DNA of 64,000 nucleotides, taken from NCBI GenBank assembly GCA_036676415.1, contig JAKFCX010000015.1, forward strand, positions 1 to 64,000, given 5' to 3'. The first letter of the stretch is position 1, and each line of letters opens with the position of its first letter. The position numbers and the translations under genes are program-made. Below, one piece after another: positions 33,717 to 43,053 of this stretch. The DNA is from JAEZDC01 sp036676415 (GTDB taxonomy: Bacteria > Bacteroidota > Bacteroidia > Chitinophagales > Chitinophagaceae). Below the pieces are notes generated by a model. That model did no database searches, was not told the DNA's origin, and saw only the letters and a list, made by a program, of their open reading frames with translations.

Positions 33717-34772
33717 CTACAGTACTTCTTCCAGTTTCTTTACGTTACGTATTTTCAGCGTCGAGTTCGGACGTACATACAACACACCTGTTACCACCAC
33801 CGAATCACCAATATTCAACCCATTTAAAACTTCAACGCCACCTGGTGTTCTTAAGCCGGTTTCAATGGTGGTCATCTCAGGTTTACCATTCTTTGCAACA
33901 ATTACTTTTTTACCATTTGCTTCCGGTATTATCGCATTGCTCGGTATAAGGATGGTATTGTTTCTTGAACCGCCATCTATCAGCACTTTTACAAAACTGC
34001 CGGGCTGCACATTTCCATTATCGATTATGGCCCTTACCAGGAGATTTCTTGTACCTGTATTTACCTGTGGTTCTACGGCAAGAATAGTCGCTCTTCGTTT
34101 TTCTCCACTCACTTCAATGGCAACAGATTTTCCTTTGGTTACCGTGTGTGCATATACCTCCGGAACAGTGAAATCTATCTTAGACCGATTTACCTGCTGA
34201 ATGGTGGCCAATACCGTTTGTGGTGTAACGTAAGCACCCGGACTAACATTTCGCAAGCCGATCGTTCCGCTGAAAGGTGCTTTTACAACAGTTCTTGCAA
34301 TGTTTGCCTGCACCACACCGATATCTGCTCTTAAAGAACTCACCTGGTTTACCGCCACATCATAATCAGCACGATTGATGCCTTCTACTTCTAATAACTT
34401 TCTTAAACGTTCTTCTGTTTTTTCTGCGAGAGAAAGCTGGGCTCTTAGTTTTACAAGTTGTGCCTGCAGGTCAGCATCATTGATCCTGGCTAATACAGCC
34501 CCTTTACCAACTGCTCTCCCTTCAGGAATATTTAAATAAGTAAGTCTGCCACTTACCTCAGGTCGTAATTCAGTGGTTTCATTGGCCACAACTGAACCAT
34601 TGGCTTCAATTGTATTAGCCAGCTGGTGATATCTTGCAATGATCACATCGACCGGCACTGGTGGTGCTTGACCTCCACCCTGGGTTGTGGTAACTGTAAC
34701 TTTCTTATCATCTTTACCACCACACGACGTTAAAACACTGATTATTAGAAAAAAGGCCAGGAATTTTTGCAT
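33717..34772 (-). CDS. RND efflux membrane fusion protein (periplasmic adaptor)
   Basis: 351 residues; lipoprotein signal with cysteine in SVLTSCGGKDD (residue 17). Then the barrel-sandwich half LANTIEANGSVVANETTELRP (read in two parts), coiled-coil hairpin (LVKLRAQLSLAEKTEERLRKL), second lipoyl half VVKAPFSGTIGLRNVSPGAYV (read in two parts) and beta-barrel/membrane-proximal domains. It links the RND permease to the TolC channel. First gene of the minus-strand efflux operon; divergent from paaZ with a 232-base intergenic region in which I found no clear promoter for it. Confidence 0.95.
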   Translation of the reverse strand: MQKFLAFFLIISVLTSCGGKDDKKVTVTTTQGGGQAPPVPVDVIIARYHQLANTIEANGSVVANETTELRPEVSGRLTYLNIPEGRAVGKGAVLARINDADLQAQLVKLRAQLSLAEKTEERLRKLLEVEGINRADYDVAVNQVSSLRADIGVVQANIARTVVKAPFSGTIGLRNVSPGAYVTPQTVLATIQQVNRSKIDFTVPEVYAHTVTKGKSVAIEVSGEKRRATILAVEPQVNTGTRNLLVRAIIDNGNVQPGSFVKVLIDGGSRNNTILIPSNAIIPEANGKKVIVAKNGKPEMTTIETGLRTPGGVEVLNGLNIGDSVVVTGVLYVRPNSTLKIRNVKKLEEVL

Positions 34773-34986
34773 TCAGTCTCCTTAATATTTAAAAAATCAA
34801 GGCTGTAAAGATAAACACATTTGGCAACCACAGGTTTAGAGTTGGATAAATGGGTGAATATGAAAGGCCGCTAAACAGCAAATGTAAAATTCAGTTGTTG
34901 AACTGAACTAAATCCTGTGTTAGGTTGGAAATAAACAGCTGTATGAGTCGATGCATTTTAGGAGTATTATCTTAACACTCAATCAT

Positions 34987-34994
34987 TAGCTTTG
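34987..34994 (+). promoter_or_regulatory. Candidate -7 element for paaZ
   Basis: TAGCTTTG matches TAnnTTTG, ten bases before the ATG at 35005; no good -33. Confidence 0.4.
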
Positions 34995-35004
34995 CCGCAC
35001 TCAA

Positions 35005-37065
35005 ATGATTTCTATGCAGAAACTGGAAAATTATGTTCAGGGTAAATGGATCACCGGTGATGGAGAAGGACAGCCATTGTATAATGCTGTTAATGGTGAT
35101 GTAATTGTTTATGCATCGACAAAAGGTCTTGATTATAATGGGATACTTGAATATGGAAGAACAGTTGGTGGAGCAGCTTTGAGGAAAATGACTTTTCATG
35201 AAAGGGGATTGATGCTGAAAGCCCTGGCACTTCACCTGAGAAATCATCTCGATAAATTTTATGCTATCAGCTACCTAACAGGAGCTACAAAAGTTGATAG
35301 CTGGATAGATATTGAAGGTGGAATAGGCAATTTATTTTCATATGCATCGCTTCGTCGTAAGTTTCCGGATGAGCCTTTTTGTTTAGATGGTGAAGGTCAT
35401 CAACTGGGGAAAGCAGGAACTTTTATGGGACATCACCTGTTGGTTTCAAAAGAAGGAATAGCCATTCATATTAATGCATTCAACTTTCCGGTTTGGGGAA
35501 TGTTGGAAAAGATCGCAGTGAATTTACTGGCTGGTGTTCCGGCAATTGTGAAACCTGCCACCATCACTTCATTTTTAACTGAAGCTGTGGTGAAAGAAAT
35601 TGCAGCTTCAGGAATACTACCAAATGGTGCTTTACAATTGGTATGTGGTTCAGCAGGTGACATGTTAGACCATGCATCAGCCCAGGATGTGATCACTTTT
35701 ACCGGTTCTGCAACAACAGGATTGATGCTGAAAAGCCAGCCCAACATACTGGAGAATAACATCACTTTCAATATGGAAGCCGACTCGCTTAATTGCATCG
35801 TGCTGGGAGAAGATGTAACACCAGGAATGCCTGAGTGGGATATATTCATCAAAGAGGTAAGAAAAGAAATGACGGTAAAAGCAGGGCAAAAATGTACTGC
35901 AATCAGGAGAATATTTGTACCGCAAAATAAGATCGAAGATGTACATATTGCATTAGGCAAAGCTTTGGCGCAAACAACTATTGGCAACCCTTTGAATGAA
36001 AAAGTAAGAATGGGAAGTCTTGCAGGACTAAGCCAAAGAGAAGAAGTGCTAAGCCAGGTGCAAAAGTTATTAGCATCATCGCAAATCATTTATGGTAGCC
36101 TTGATAGTATTGAAGTAATAGATGCTGATGCTGTAAAAGGAGCTTTTATAAGTCCGTTGTTGTTATTGAATGAACAACCGTTCAAGACAACTGCATCGCA
36201 TGAAGTGGAGGCTTTCGGTCCGGTTTCTACATTGATGCCCTATACTGGCATTGATGAAGCCATTGCTTTGGCAAGACTTGGTAAAGGATCTCTGGTTTCA
36301 TCTATTGTAACAGCTGATAATACAATTGCAAAAAAGTATGTGTTGGGAGCAGGTGCTTACCATGGACGAATATTAATTCTGAATAATGATTGTGCAAAAG
36401 AAAGCACTGGCCATGGTTCTCCATTACCATTATTGGTTCATGGTGGACCAGGAAGAGCAGGAAACGGAGAAGAAATGGGTGGAGTAAGAGGTGTAAAACA
36501 TTACATGCAGAGAGTAGCAATTCAGGGATCACCTACAACTATTACGGAGATCAGCAATGTGTACCAGCAATACGGAAAAGGAAAAGATCCAGGCAAGCAT
36601 CCTTTTCAAAAATATTTTGAAGAGTTAGAGATAGGTGACCAGATCATTACTGAAAAAAGAATGATCACTTCTGAAGACATTGACAAATTTGCAGAATTGA
36701 GTGGCGATCATTTTTACGCCCACAAAACAGCAACAGATTTCAGCGGAACCATGTTTGAAAGACAAGTAGCACATGGTTATTTCATTATGAGTGCTGCTGC
36801 AGGATTGTTTGTTGACAGCTATGAAAAAAATCCGGTATTACTTAATTACGGAATTGATGAATTAAGGTTTACCAAACCTGTTTATCCCGGTTCCGAAATT
36901 TATATCCGCTTTACCTGTAAAGAAAAAACATCGCAGGAAAAGAAGGAAGAGGATGATATTGAAAAAGGAATTGTTAAGTGGTTGGTGGAGATGCTGGACG
37001 AAACTAATGAATTGACTGGGGTGGCAGCAATTCTCACAATGGTGGCTAAGAGACAAAAGAAGTAA
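35005..37065 (+). CDS. paaZ: Bifunctional phenylacetate ring-opening enzyme PaaZ
   Basis: 686 residues, as in known PaaZ (~680). N-terminal aldehyde dehydrogenase domain (about 1-520): INAFNFPVWGMLEKIAVNLLAG, the general-base glutamate in NMEADSLNC, and catalytic cysteine in KAGQKCTAIRRIF (about residue 296). C-terminal MaoC-type hydratase (about 540-686): ISEDIDKFAELSGDHFYAH, with active-site Asp/His, and VAHGYFIMSAAAGL. PaaZ hydrolyses oxepin-CoA and oxidises the resulting semialdehyde in phenylacetyl-CoA degradation. A second ATG three codons in is equally possible. The paaABCDE oxygenase genes are not in this window. Confidence 0.93.
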   Translation: MISMQKLENYVQGKWITGDGEGQPLYNAVNGDVIVYASTKGLDYNGILEYGRTVGGAALRKMTFHERGLMLKALALHLRNHLDKFYAISYLTGATKVDSWIDIEGGIGNLFSYASLRRKFPDEPFCLDGEGHQLGKAGTFMGHHLLVSKEGIAIHINAFNFPVWGMLEKIAVNLLAGVPAIVKPATITSFLTEAVVKEIAASGILPNGALQLVCGSAGDMLDHASAQDVITFTGSATTGLMLKSQPNILENNITFNMEADSLNCIVLGEDVTPGMPEWDIFIKEVRKEMTVKAGQKCTAIRRIFVPQNKIEDVHIALGKALAQTTIGNPLNEKVRMGSLAGLSQREEVLSQVQKLLASSQIIYGSLDSIEVIDADAVKGAFISPLLLLNEQPFKTTASHEVEAFGPVSTLMPYTGIDEAIALARLGKGSLVSSIVTADNTIAKKYVLGAGAYHGRILILNNDCAKESTGHGSPLPLLVHGGPGRAGNGEEMGGVRGVKHYMQRVAIQGSPTTITEISNVYQQYGKGKDPGKHPFQKYFEELEIGDQIITEKRMITSEDIDKFAELSGDHFYAHKTATDFSGTMFERQVAHGYFIMSAAAGLFVDSYEKNPVLLNYGIDELRFTKPVYPGSEIYIRFTCKEKTSQEKKEEDDIEKGIVKWLVEMLDETNELTGVAAILTMVAKRQKK

Positions 37066-37108
37066 AAGAGAAAAAGAGTAGCTTTAATTGGTGCTAAACT
37101 GCTGCTTT

Positions 37109-37495
37109 ATGACTGCTAATCAGATCACTGGAATAATTGTAGATGCATGTATAAAAATTCACAATACTATTGGTCCTGGGTGTTTTGAAAAAGTTTATGA
37201 GGAGTGCTTATACTATGAACTATGTAAGAGAGGGTTGAATGTTAAAAGACAAGTGCTAATGCCAATTGTTTATGAGAAACTAATGGTAGATGATGCCTAT
37301 AAGCTGGATTTATTCGTAGAAGAAAAAGTAATAGTAGAGTTAAAGACAGCTTATGAATTAGTTCCTGTTCACTATAAACAAATAACAACTTATTTGAAAT
37401 TGATGAATATTAATAACGGCATGTTGATTAATTTTAAGACTGACTTGATGAAGGATGGAATTCATCGGGTATTTAATAACAGAGGAACGGAATAA
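37109..37495 (+). CDS. GxxExxY protein
   Basis: 128 residues from ATG 37109 (frame open from 37088). The defining motif is GPGCFEKVYEECLYYEL, followed by GLNVKRQVLMPIVYE, KLDLFVEEKVIVELKT and INFKTDLMKDGIHRVF. The LDLFVxxxVIVELK wording resembles a PD-(D/E)xK nuclease core, and the family is scattered across bacteria, often in many copies per genome, with no proven role. It sits between two phenylacetate-pathway genes, which looks like an insertion, though no target duplication or terminal repeats were found. Confidence 0.88.
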   Translation: MTANQITGIIVDACIKIHNTIGPGCFEKVYEECLYYELCKRGLNVKRQVLMPIVYEKLMVDDAYKLDLFVEEKVIVELKTAYELVPVHYKQITTYLKLMNINNGMLINFKTDLMKDGIHRVFNNRGTE

Positions 37496-37530
37496 TCTCT
37501 TTTCCTCCTTTACTCTTTAATCTCTTAGCT

Positions 37531-38310
37531 ATGATAAATACTATTCAAGAAGGATACGTAAAAGTTGATCATAAACACGGAATTACTCATGTAGAGTTTC
37601 ATCACCCACAAAGCAATTCTTTGCCGGGTGCATTGCTTGAAAATCTTGCCCTTACCATTCACCGGTTAAGTCATGATGGAGACACAAAAGTGATCATCCT
37701 TAAATCAGCTGGTGATAAAGTCTTCTGTTCAGGTGCTTCATTTGATGAATTGGCATCACTTAAATCAGAAGCAGAAGGACTGAAATTCTTCAGTGGTTTT
37801 GCCAATGTAATTAACGAGATGAGAAAAGCACCACAGTTTATTATTGCAAGAATACAGGGTAAATGTGTTGGTGGTGGTGTTGGACTTGCAGCAGCAGCAG
37901 ATTATGCCATAGCAACAGAAGGTGCAGAAGTGAAATTGAGTGAACTTGCTGTAGGCATAGGACCTTTTGTTGTTGGGCCTGCCGTTGAAAGAAAAATTGG
38001 TTTGGCGGCGTTTAGTCATTTAACCATTGATGCCGCAACATTCCGTCCAGCTGAATGGGCAAAGCGAAAAGGCTTGTTTGCAGAACTGCATAACGATGTT
38101 GCAGCGATGGACGAATCTATTGATCGATTAGCTACCACATTATCGCATTATCACCCTGCAGCAATGGCCGAACTAAAGAAGGTCTTCTGGAAAGGAACGG
38201 AGCATTGGGATCAGCTTCTAAAAGAAAGAGCTGCAATCAGTGGAAGATTAATACTGAGTGACCATAGTAAGAGCTTTATCGAAAATTTTAAAGCAAAGAT
38301 GAAGAAGTAA
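37531..38310 (+). CDS. Enoyl-CoA hydratase/isomerase family protein (PaaF/PaaG-like)
   Basis: 259 residues of the crotonase family. The oxyanion-hole regions are KVFCSGASFDELASL (about residue 70) and IQGKCVGGGVGLAAAADYAIAT (read in two parts, about 108-130), followed by FVVGPAVERKIGL. Where many hydratases have glutamates at the catalytic positions the sequence reads KLSELAVGIGPFVVG. Context with paaZ suggests hydration or isomerisation of phenylacetyl-CoA ring derivatives. It ends 25 bases before the convergent carbonic anhydrase stop; no clear terminator is visible there. Confidence 0.88.
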   Translation: MINTIQEGYVKVDHKHGITHVEFHHPQSNSLPGALLENLALTIHRLSHDGDTKVIILKSAGDKVFCSGASFDELASLKSEAEGLKFFSGFANVINEMRKAPQFIIARIQGKCVGGGVGLAAAADYAIATEGAEVKLSELAVGIGPFVVGPAVERKIGLAAFSHLTIDAATFRPAEWAKRKGLFAELHNDVAAMDESIDRLATTLSHYHPAAMAELKKVFWKGTEHWDQLLKERAAISGRLILSDHSKSFIENFKAKMKK

Positions 38311-38335
38311 TGATTCAGCAATAAATAATGATCCC

Positions 38336-38971
38336 TTACAGATCATCATACTGATACAAAGGATCAATTTTACTTCCGGCCTTCATTTCAAAAACAGGCT
38401 TGATTAATCCATCTTTCAAACCATACACCCATCCGTGTAGGTCTGGTCGTTGCTCATGTTTCCAGGCTCTTTGTATCACAGATGTTTTGGAGAGATGCAT
38501 TACCTGTTCCATCACATTCAACTCTACCAGCCTGTCAAAACGTTTTTCTTCCTCGTTTAAAGCTGTAAGTTCGTCATCATGCAAACGATATACATCTTTG
38601 ATATGGCTCAGCCACATGTTCAACACATTATTATAATCACGACTTGACATTGCAGCTTTCACACCACCACATCCATAATGGCCACAGACAATAACATGTT
38701 TTACTTTAAGATGAGAAACGGCAAAATCGAGAACACTTAGCAGGTTTACATCGGTATGTATAACCATGTTGGCGATATTACGATGAACGAATATTTCACC
38801 AGGTTGTGTACCAGTGATCCGGTCTGCTGGCACACGGCTATCGCTACAACCGATCCATAAAAATTCAGGTGTTTGGATATGCGCAAGCCGATCGAAAAAT
38901 TCAGGGTCTTCTTCGTTCACTGACTTCGCCCATTCCCTGTTATCCTGTAGCAGTCGTTCGTAAGACTTCAT
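38336..38971 (-). CDS. Beta-type carbonic anhydrase (distal copy)
   Basis: 211 residues from ATG 38971; the frame reaches 39043 but MKSYERLLQDNREWA is the usual start for this group. Interconverts CO2 and bicarbonate. Zinc ligands are evident: IGCSDSRVPADRI (Cys, Asp/Arg dyad, about residue 40) and HVIVCGHYGCGGVKAA (His and Cys, about residue 98). HRNIANMVIHTD is also typical. It resembles the E. coli Can branch. It is the last gene of a four-gene minus-strand block with nhaD, a SulP transporter and a second carbonic anhydrase; it starts 16 bases past the nhaD stop. Confidence 0.94.
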   Translation of the reverse strand: MKSYERLLQDNREWAKSVNEEDPEFFDRLAHIQTPEFLWIGCSDSRVPADRITGTQPGEIFVHRNIANMVIHTDVNLLSVLDFAVSHLKVKHVIVCGHYGCGGVKAAMSSRDYNNVLNMWLSHIKDVYRLHDDELTALNEEEKRFDRLVELNVMEQVMHLSKTSVIQRAWKHEQRPDLHGWVYGLKDGLIKPVFEMKAGSKIDPLYQYDDL

Positions 38972-38987
38972 ACACCAAATATAAGTC

Positions 38988-40265
38988 TCAGTTGATGAGA
39001 TAATACTGTAGAATAAATACTCCAGCTCCTGTAAGATAACCAATCAAAGCAAGCCAGCTGATCTTTTTGACATACCAGAAAAATTCGATCTTCTCCAAAC
39101 CCATTGCAGCAACACCAGCTGCCGAGCCAATGATTAATGCACTGCCTCCTGTTCCTGCACAATAAGCCAGGAACTCCCAGAAATAATGATCAGTTGGATA
39201 TTGCTCCAATGTATACATTCCCTGTGCTGCAGCAACAAGTGGTACATTATCAACTACAGCAGATAATAACCCGATTGATATGGTAATAATATTGATGTTG
39301 CCAATCGTTTCATCCATCCAGGTTGCAAGGCTGTTAAGAATTCCAATGGATTGTAATGCTCCAATACTCAATAGTATTCCAAGGAAAAAAAGAATACTTG
39401 GCGTATCAATTTTTCTGAGTGCGTGGTTAACTGACAATAATCCTTTTTCTTCTTCGTCTCTTCCGCTGTGAATCATTTCTGTAATGATCCAGAGAATACC
39501 AAGACCAAACAATACACCCATGTATGGTGGCAGATGCGTTATTGTTTTAAATACCGGCACAAACAAAAGCGATGCTACTCCAAGCCAGAATACAAGACTT
39601 CTCTCTCTTGGTGGAACAATACTTTCTTTTTGATCGGCCAACTCAGGCCTTACAAGTTTTCCTTTCAATTGCCGACCGATGATTAAAGTTGGTATTATCA
39701 TGCATACCAGGCTGGGAATAAAAGTCTGGGCAATAATTTTGGTTACTGTTATCTGGCCACCTATCCACAACATAGTAGTGGTAACATCACCAATTGGTGA
39801 CCATGCACCGCCGGCATTTGCAGAAATGATTACTAAGCCCGCAAACATCAAACGCTCATTTCGGTCTTTAATTATTTTTCTAAGTAAAGAAACCAAGACA
39901 ATGGTTGTAGTTAGATTATCAAGCACAGCAGAAAGAAAAAAAGTGATGATGGAAACTATCCACACCAATTTCTTTTTGTTAGTGGTTCGGATACGATCGG
40001 TGATTATATAAAATCCATCATGAGCATCTATCAATTCAACAATTGTCATTGCCCCAAGCAAAAAAAATAATATACCCGAAACTTCTCCTAAATGCTCCGT
40101 TAACGATTCTACAGCATGGTGTATATCAGGAGTAAGTAAAGCGTAAATGGCCCAGCATATTGCTCCGGTTACAAGTGCTGTTGCGGCTTTATTTATTTTG
40201 ATATTATGTTCAAGTGCAATCGCAGCGTACCCAATAATAAAAGCAACAGTTACTAATATGATCAT
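38988..40265 (-). CDS. nhaD: NhaD-type sodium:proton antiporter
   Basis: 425 residues, about 11-12 helices. NhaD wording is seen in ILFFLLGAMTIVELIDAHDGF (read in two parts), ANAGGAWSPIGDVTTTMLWIGG (in two parts) and SAVVDNVPLVAAAQGMY, with GGSALIIGSAAGVAAMG near the C-terminus. It extrudes sodium in exchange for protons. It overlaps the SulP gene by four bases, so the two are translationally coupled, which makes a functional link between anion uptake and sodium cycling likely. Confidence 0.92.
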   Translation of the reverse strand: MIILVTVAFIIGYAAIALEHNIKINKAATALVTGAICWAIYALLTPDIHHAVESLTEHLGEVSGILFFLLGAMTIVELIDAHDGFYIITDRIRTTNKKKLVWIVSIITFFLSAVLDNLTTTIVLVSLLRKIIKDRNERLMFAGLVIISANAGGAWSPIGDVTTTMLWIGGQITVTKIIAQTFIPSLVCMIIPTLIIGRQLKGKLVRPELADQKESIVPPRERSLVFWLGVASLLFVPVFKTITHLPPYMGVLFGLGILWIITEMIHSGRDEEEKGLLSVNHALRKIDTPSILFFLGILLSIGALQSIGILNSLATWMDETIGNINIITISIGLLSAVVDNVPLVAAAQGMYTLEQYPTDHYFWEFLAYCAGTGGSALIIGSAAGVAAMGLEKIEFFWYVKKISWLALIGYLTGAGVFILQYYLIN

Positions 40266-41890
40266 ATTTCTTTGATTGTTTGACCAGCAATCCCACTGAT
40301 AGCAAGTTCAAAAGTAGCGAAAAGGTGATCCTCAGAAATGAGATCCGGTATGAGACTGATTTTTCTGAACATGTGTTCCGGCTGTTCCTGCAGACCTACA
40401 AACAGCACATTTATACCTTTTTGTTCGAGTGATAAAATGGATTCCTCTAAAGCATACAAACCTGTCTGATCAACGAAAGGAACTTTCTCCATCCGTAATA
40501 TCACAAACTTTATTTCGGATAGTTCACTTACTCTTTTTTGAAAACCGGAAGCGAAACCAAAAAACAAAGGTCCTTCGACGGTTTTTGCCATTACCTGATT
40601 TTTCAGGTGCGAGGGCAGTGATTCAACATCTCCGAAAGCTCCTGCATCAGATACTTTTGATTGTTGTTCGGAAATATCACTCATCTTCTTCATAAAGAGA
40701 ATCGAAGCCATCACCATTCCTATACCTACAGCAATAAGCAGATCGAGAAACACAGTTACTAAAAGAACAATGATCATAATAACCGCATCAGTTGTTGGAA
40801 CTTTTCTTATATGGCGGAAACCTTTATAATCAAGTATTCCGATTCCAACAGTAATTAATATACCCGCCAAAACAGATTTCGGGATCAGGGCTGCATATTT
40901 TCCAGCCCCAAGTAATATTATCAGTAACACGAGGGCATGCAAAACACCAGATAACCGATTTCTTCCCCCAGAACGAATATTTACAAGCGTTCTCATTGTT
41001 GCACCTGCACCAGGAATACCACCAAACATACCTGTGATGGTGTTTCCTATACCCTGTCCTATTAATTCTTTATTACTGTTGTGCCTTGTTTTGGTTACAT
41101 TATCTGCAACAACTGACGTAAGTAAGGAATCTATTGCACCTAATGCAGCAAGCGTTACACCGGCCTCTAATATCAACACATAAAATTCAGAAGGAATTGT
41201 AGTGAAGTTGTCGAGTTGCAAAGGAGGGAAGCCCTGTGGTATATCACCAATGATGGGTACATCGTAGCCAAGTAAAAGAGACAACCCTGTGACAGCTATT
41301 AAAGCAACCAAAGTGCTCGGAACAGCTTTGGTTATCCTGGGGAACAAGTATATAATTGCTATAGTAATAGCACTATATAACAATGCCCATAGATTAACAT
41401 TACCAATAGCAGGACCAATACTGGTTACAACTTCATAAGTTTTTTGAGGTGATGTTTGTCCGAGTGCAGGAAATATCTGAAGCAGAATAATGATCACCCC
41501 AATACCACTCATAAATCCTGAAATAACAGGATAAGGAATGTACTTAATGAGCGATCCGATCTTTACAACACCCATCAATATTTGAATCAAACCTGCCAGG
41601 ATAAAACAAGCTACAATGGCTCCTATAGAAGATTCAAGATCTCCGGTTACAGCAATAAAGCTGGCGATTGTTGCAGCAGAAATTACGGTCATCGGACCTG
41701 TAGGTCCACTGATCTGTGAAGGTGTTCCGCCAAATATGGCTGCAAAAAAACCAAGAAATATCGCACCATATAATCCAGCCTCTGCACCCAAACCAGATTG
41801 CACGCCAAAAGCAAGTGCTAAGGGAAGTGCAACAATTCCTGCGGTTAATCCTCCAAAAAAATCGCCTTTTGTAAACTTTAATTGCTTCAT
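40262..41890 (-). CDS. SulP family inorganic anion transporter, possible bicarbonate transporter
   Basis: 542 residues. SulP membrane domain (about 1-420): GLTAGIVALPLALAFGVQSG, SGPTGPMTVISAATIA and GIPGAGATMRTLVNIRSGG. A C-terminal STAS domain follows (about 435-535; FVILRMEKVPFVDQTGLYALE read in two parts). SulP proteins carry sulfate, chloride or bicarbonate (BicA-type, sodium dependent). Genes for carbonic anhydrases on both sides and a coupled Na/H antiporter favour bicarbonate, by inference. Sulfate cannot be excluded from sequence alone; no sulfate-assimilation gene is nearby. Confidence 0.93.
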   Translation of the reverse strand: MKQLKFTKGDFFGGLTAGIVALPLALAFGVQSGLGAEAGLYGAIFLGFFAAIFGGTPSQISGPTGPMTVISAATIASFIAVTGDLESSIGAIVACFILAGLIQILMGVVKIGSLIKYIPYPVISGFMSGIGVIIILLQIFPALGQTSPQKTYEVVTSIGPAIGNVNLWALLYSAITIAIIYLFPRITKAVPSTLVALIAVTGLSLLLGYDVPIIGDIPQGFPPLQLDNFTTIPSEFYVLILEAGVTLAALGAIDSLLTSVVADNVTKTRHNSNKELIGQGIGNTITGMFGGIPGAGATMRTLVNIRSGGRNRLSGVLHALVLLIILLGAGKYAALIPKSVLAGILITVGIGILDYKGFRHIRKVPTTDAVIMIIVLLVTVFLDLLIAVGIGMVMASILFMKKMSDISEQQSKVSDAGAFGDVESLPSHLKNQVMAKTVEGPLFFGFASGFQKRVSELSEIKFVILRMEKVPFVDQTGLYALEESILSLEQKGINVLFVGLQEQPEHMFRKISLIPDLISEDHLFATFELAISGIAGQTIKEI

Positions 41891-41904
41891 CTACCAAAAT
41901 GATT

Positions 41905-42582
41905 TTAGTATGTTGGTTCTAAACTCTCATATCCCACTGCCGCCGATTTTCTGCCGCCGAACATTTCCTTAATAAAGTGTACCCGTCCATTCTCTACACT
42001 ATACATTCCTCCTACGACACCGATAGATCCATTTTTAAATAACTTTCTTATAATGGGACTTCTCTCTAATATCTCTTCCATACTATGCAGTACGTTGTTG
42101 TAGGCTACTTTTTCAGAATAGATAACATTGTGGGTGCTCTCTCCAAAAGCATTCGTGGTTTCTATAGCTGGCTGTATCTTATGTAACAAGTTAGTTAAAT
42201 GGCCCATCTTCACGTCATCACATGCTCCTTTAATTGCACCGCAACGTGTATGTCCTAACACAACTACCAATTTCGAACCCACAACTTCACAGGCATATTC
42301 CATGCTACCCAGTATATCTTCATTTACTATATTACCTGCCACTCGTAAGCTGAAAATATCACCCAATCCCTGGTCAAAAATAAGTTCAACTGAAGTTCTA
42401 CTATCCATGCAACTAAGTGCTACTGCAAAAGGAAACTGGCCTCCTGCAGTGTCATTCATTTGCTGTAGAAGATTGCGGTTGACTTTAAGATTATTTACAA
42501 AGCGTCTATTGCCTTGTTTCAGTTGTTCGTAAGCTCCCTGTGGACTAAGCTTATCTAAGAGATCTTTTGTATGTGTGTTCAT
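41905..42582 (-). CDS. Beta-type carbonic anhydrase (proximal copy)
   Basis: 225 residues. Zinc ligands in VALSCMDSRTSVELIF (Cys and Asp/Arg, about residue 58) and VVVLGHTRCGAIKGA (His, Cys, about residue 113). DIFSLRVAGNIVNEDI and an N-terminal QLKQGNRRFVNN are typical of the plant-like/cab branch that often accompanies SulP transporters. It is a different branch from the copy at 38336. It is first in the block, 14 bases before the SulP start. The leader 42583-42679 contains imperfect inverted repeats but no convincing promoter. Confidence 0.94.
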   Translation of the reverse strand: MNTHTKDLLDKLSPQGAYEQLKQGNRRFVNNLKVNRNLLQQMNDTAGGQFPFAVALSCMDSRTSVELIFDQGLGDIFSLRVAGNIVNEDILGSMEYACEVVGSKLVVVLGHTRCGAIKGACDDVKMGHLTNLLHKIQPAIETTNAFGESTHNVIYSEKVAYNNVLHSMEEILERSPIIRKLFKNGSIGVVGGMYSVENGRVHFIKEMFGGRKSAAVGYESLEPTY

Positions 42583-42679
42583 AAAATCGAGTTAAGCAAA
42601 CAGGCTGCACGTATTCATGCACAGCAATGCCTGGGTAAATAAATAACAGTTTTCCTGAATGTTTTATCAGGGTATTTAC

Positions 42680-43006
42680 TTAACTAAATTTTGGAGGAGG
42701 CGACCACAAATCATAATGCACTATCTGCAACTTCTCTGCATTATGAATCTTTTGTATGGACAATCTTTCGAACCATGAGAGTTCGAGGTTATGGGAGTTA
42801 TGAAGAAATTCTTCAATGACAGATGCAGATGAAGATGTTTCAGATTTTTCTTCAATAGGAACAGGAAATGATTTGTCTTCTCCCACGGACTCATCCATTT
42901 CTACAGCAATAGAAACATTAGGATATATTAACAGGTTAATACCGGTAAGAAGTACCAGGCAAGAGCACATTAAAATAATTGCTATATATTTTCTGGTACT
43001 GATCAT
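42680..43006 (-). CDS. Small single-pass membrane protein, unknown function
   Basis: 108 residues from ATG 43006 (open to 43075, but those codons overlap the fabG end and lack family character). One hydrophobic helix (about residues 7-27), an acidic low-complexity middle (DESVGEDKSF to SSSASV), and a conserved-looking end: HNAEKLQIVHYDLWSPPPKF. I recall small Bacteroidota proteins with a similar ending but cannot name a family or function. It lies just downstream of fabG on the same strand with a 47-base gap. Confidence 0.6.
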   Translation of the reverse strand: MISTRKYIAIILMCSCLVLLTGINLLIYPNVSIAVEMDESVGEDKSFPVPIEEKSETSSSASVIEEFLHNSHNLELSWFERLSIQKIHNAEKLQIVHYDLWSPPPKFS

Positions 43007-43053
43007 TGAGTCAGTCAAATATAAGCTTAATGACTCCCCTTTAGAATCAAATC

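Noticed and set aside
42635..42679. Inverted repeats GTAAATA/TATTTAC and CCTGA/TCAGG before the first carbonic anhydrase gene
   Set aside because: Arms are short, spacing is asymmetric and no T-run follows, so neither terminator nor riboswitch is supported.
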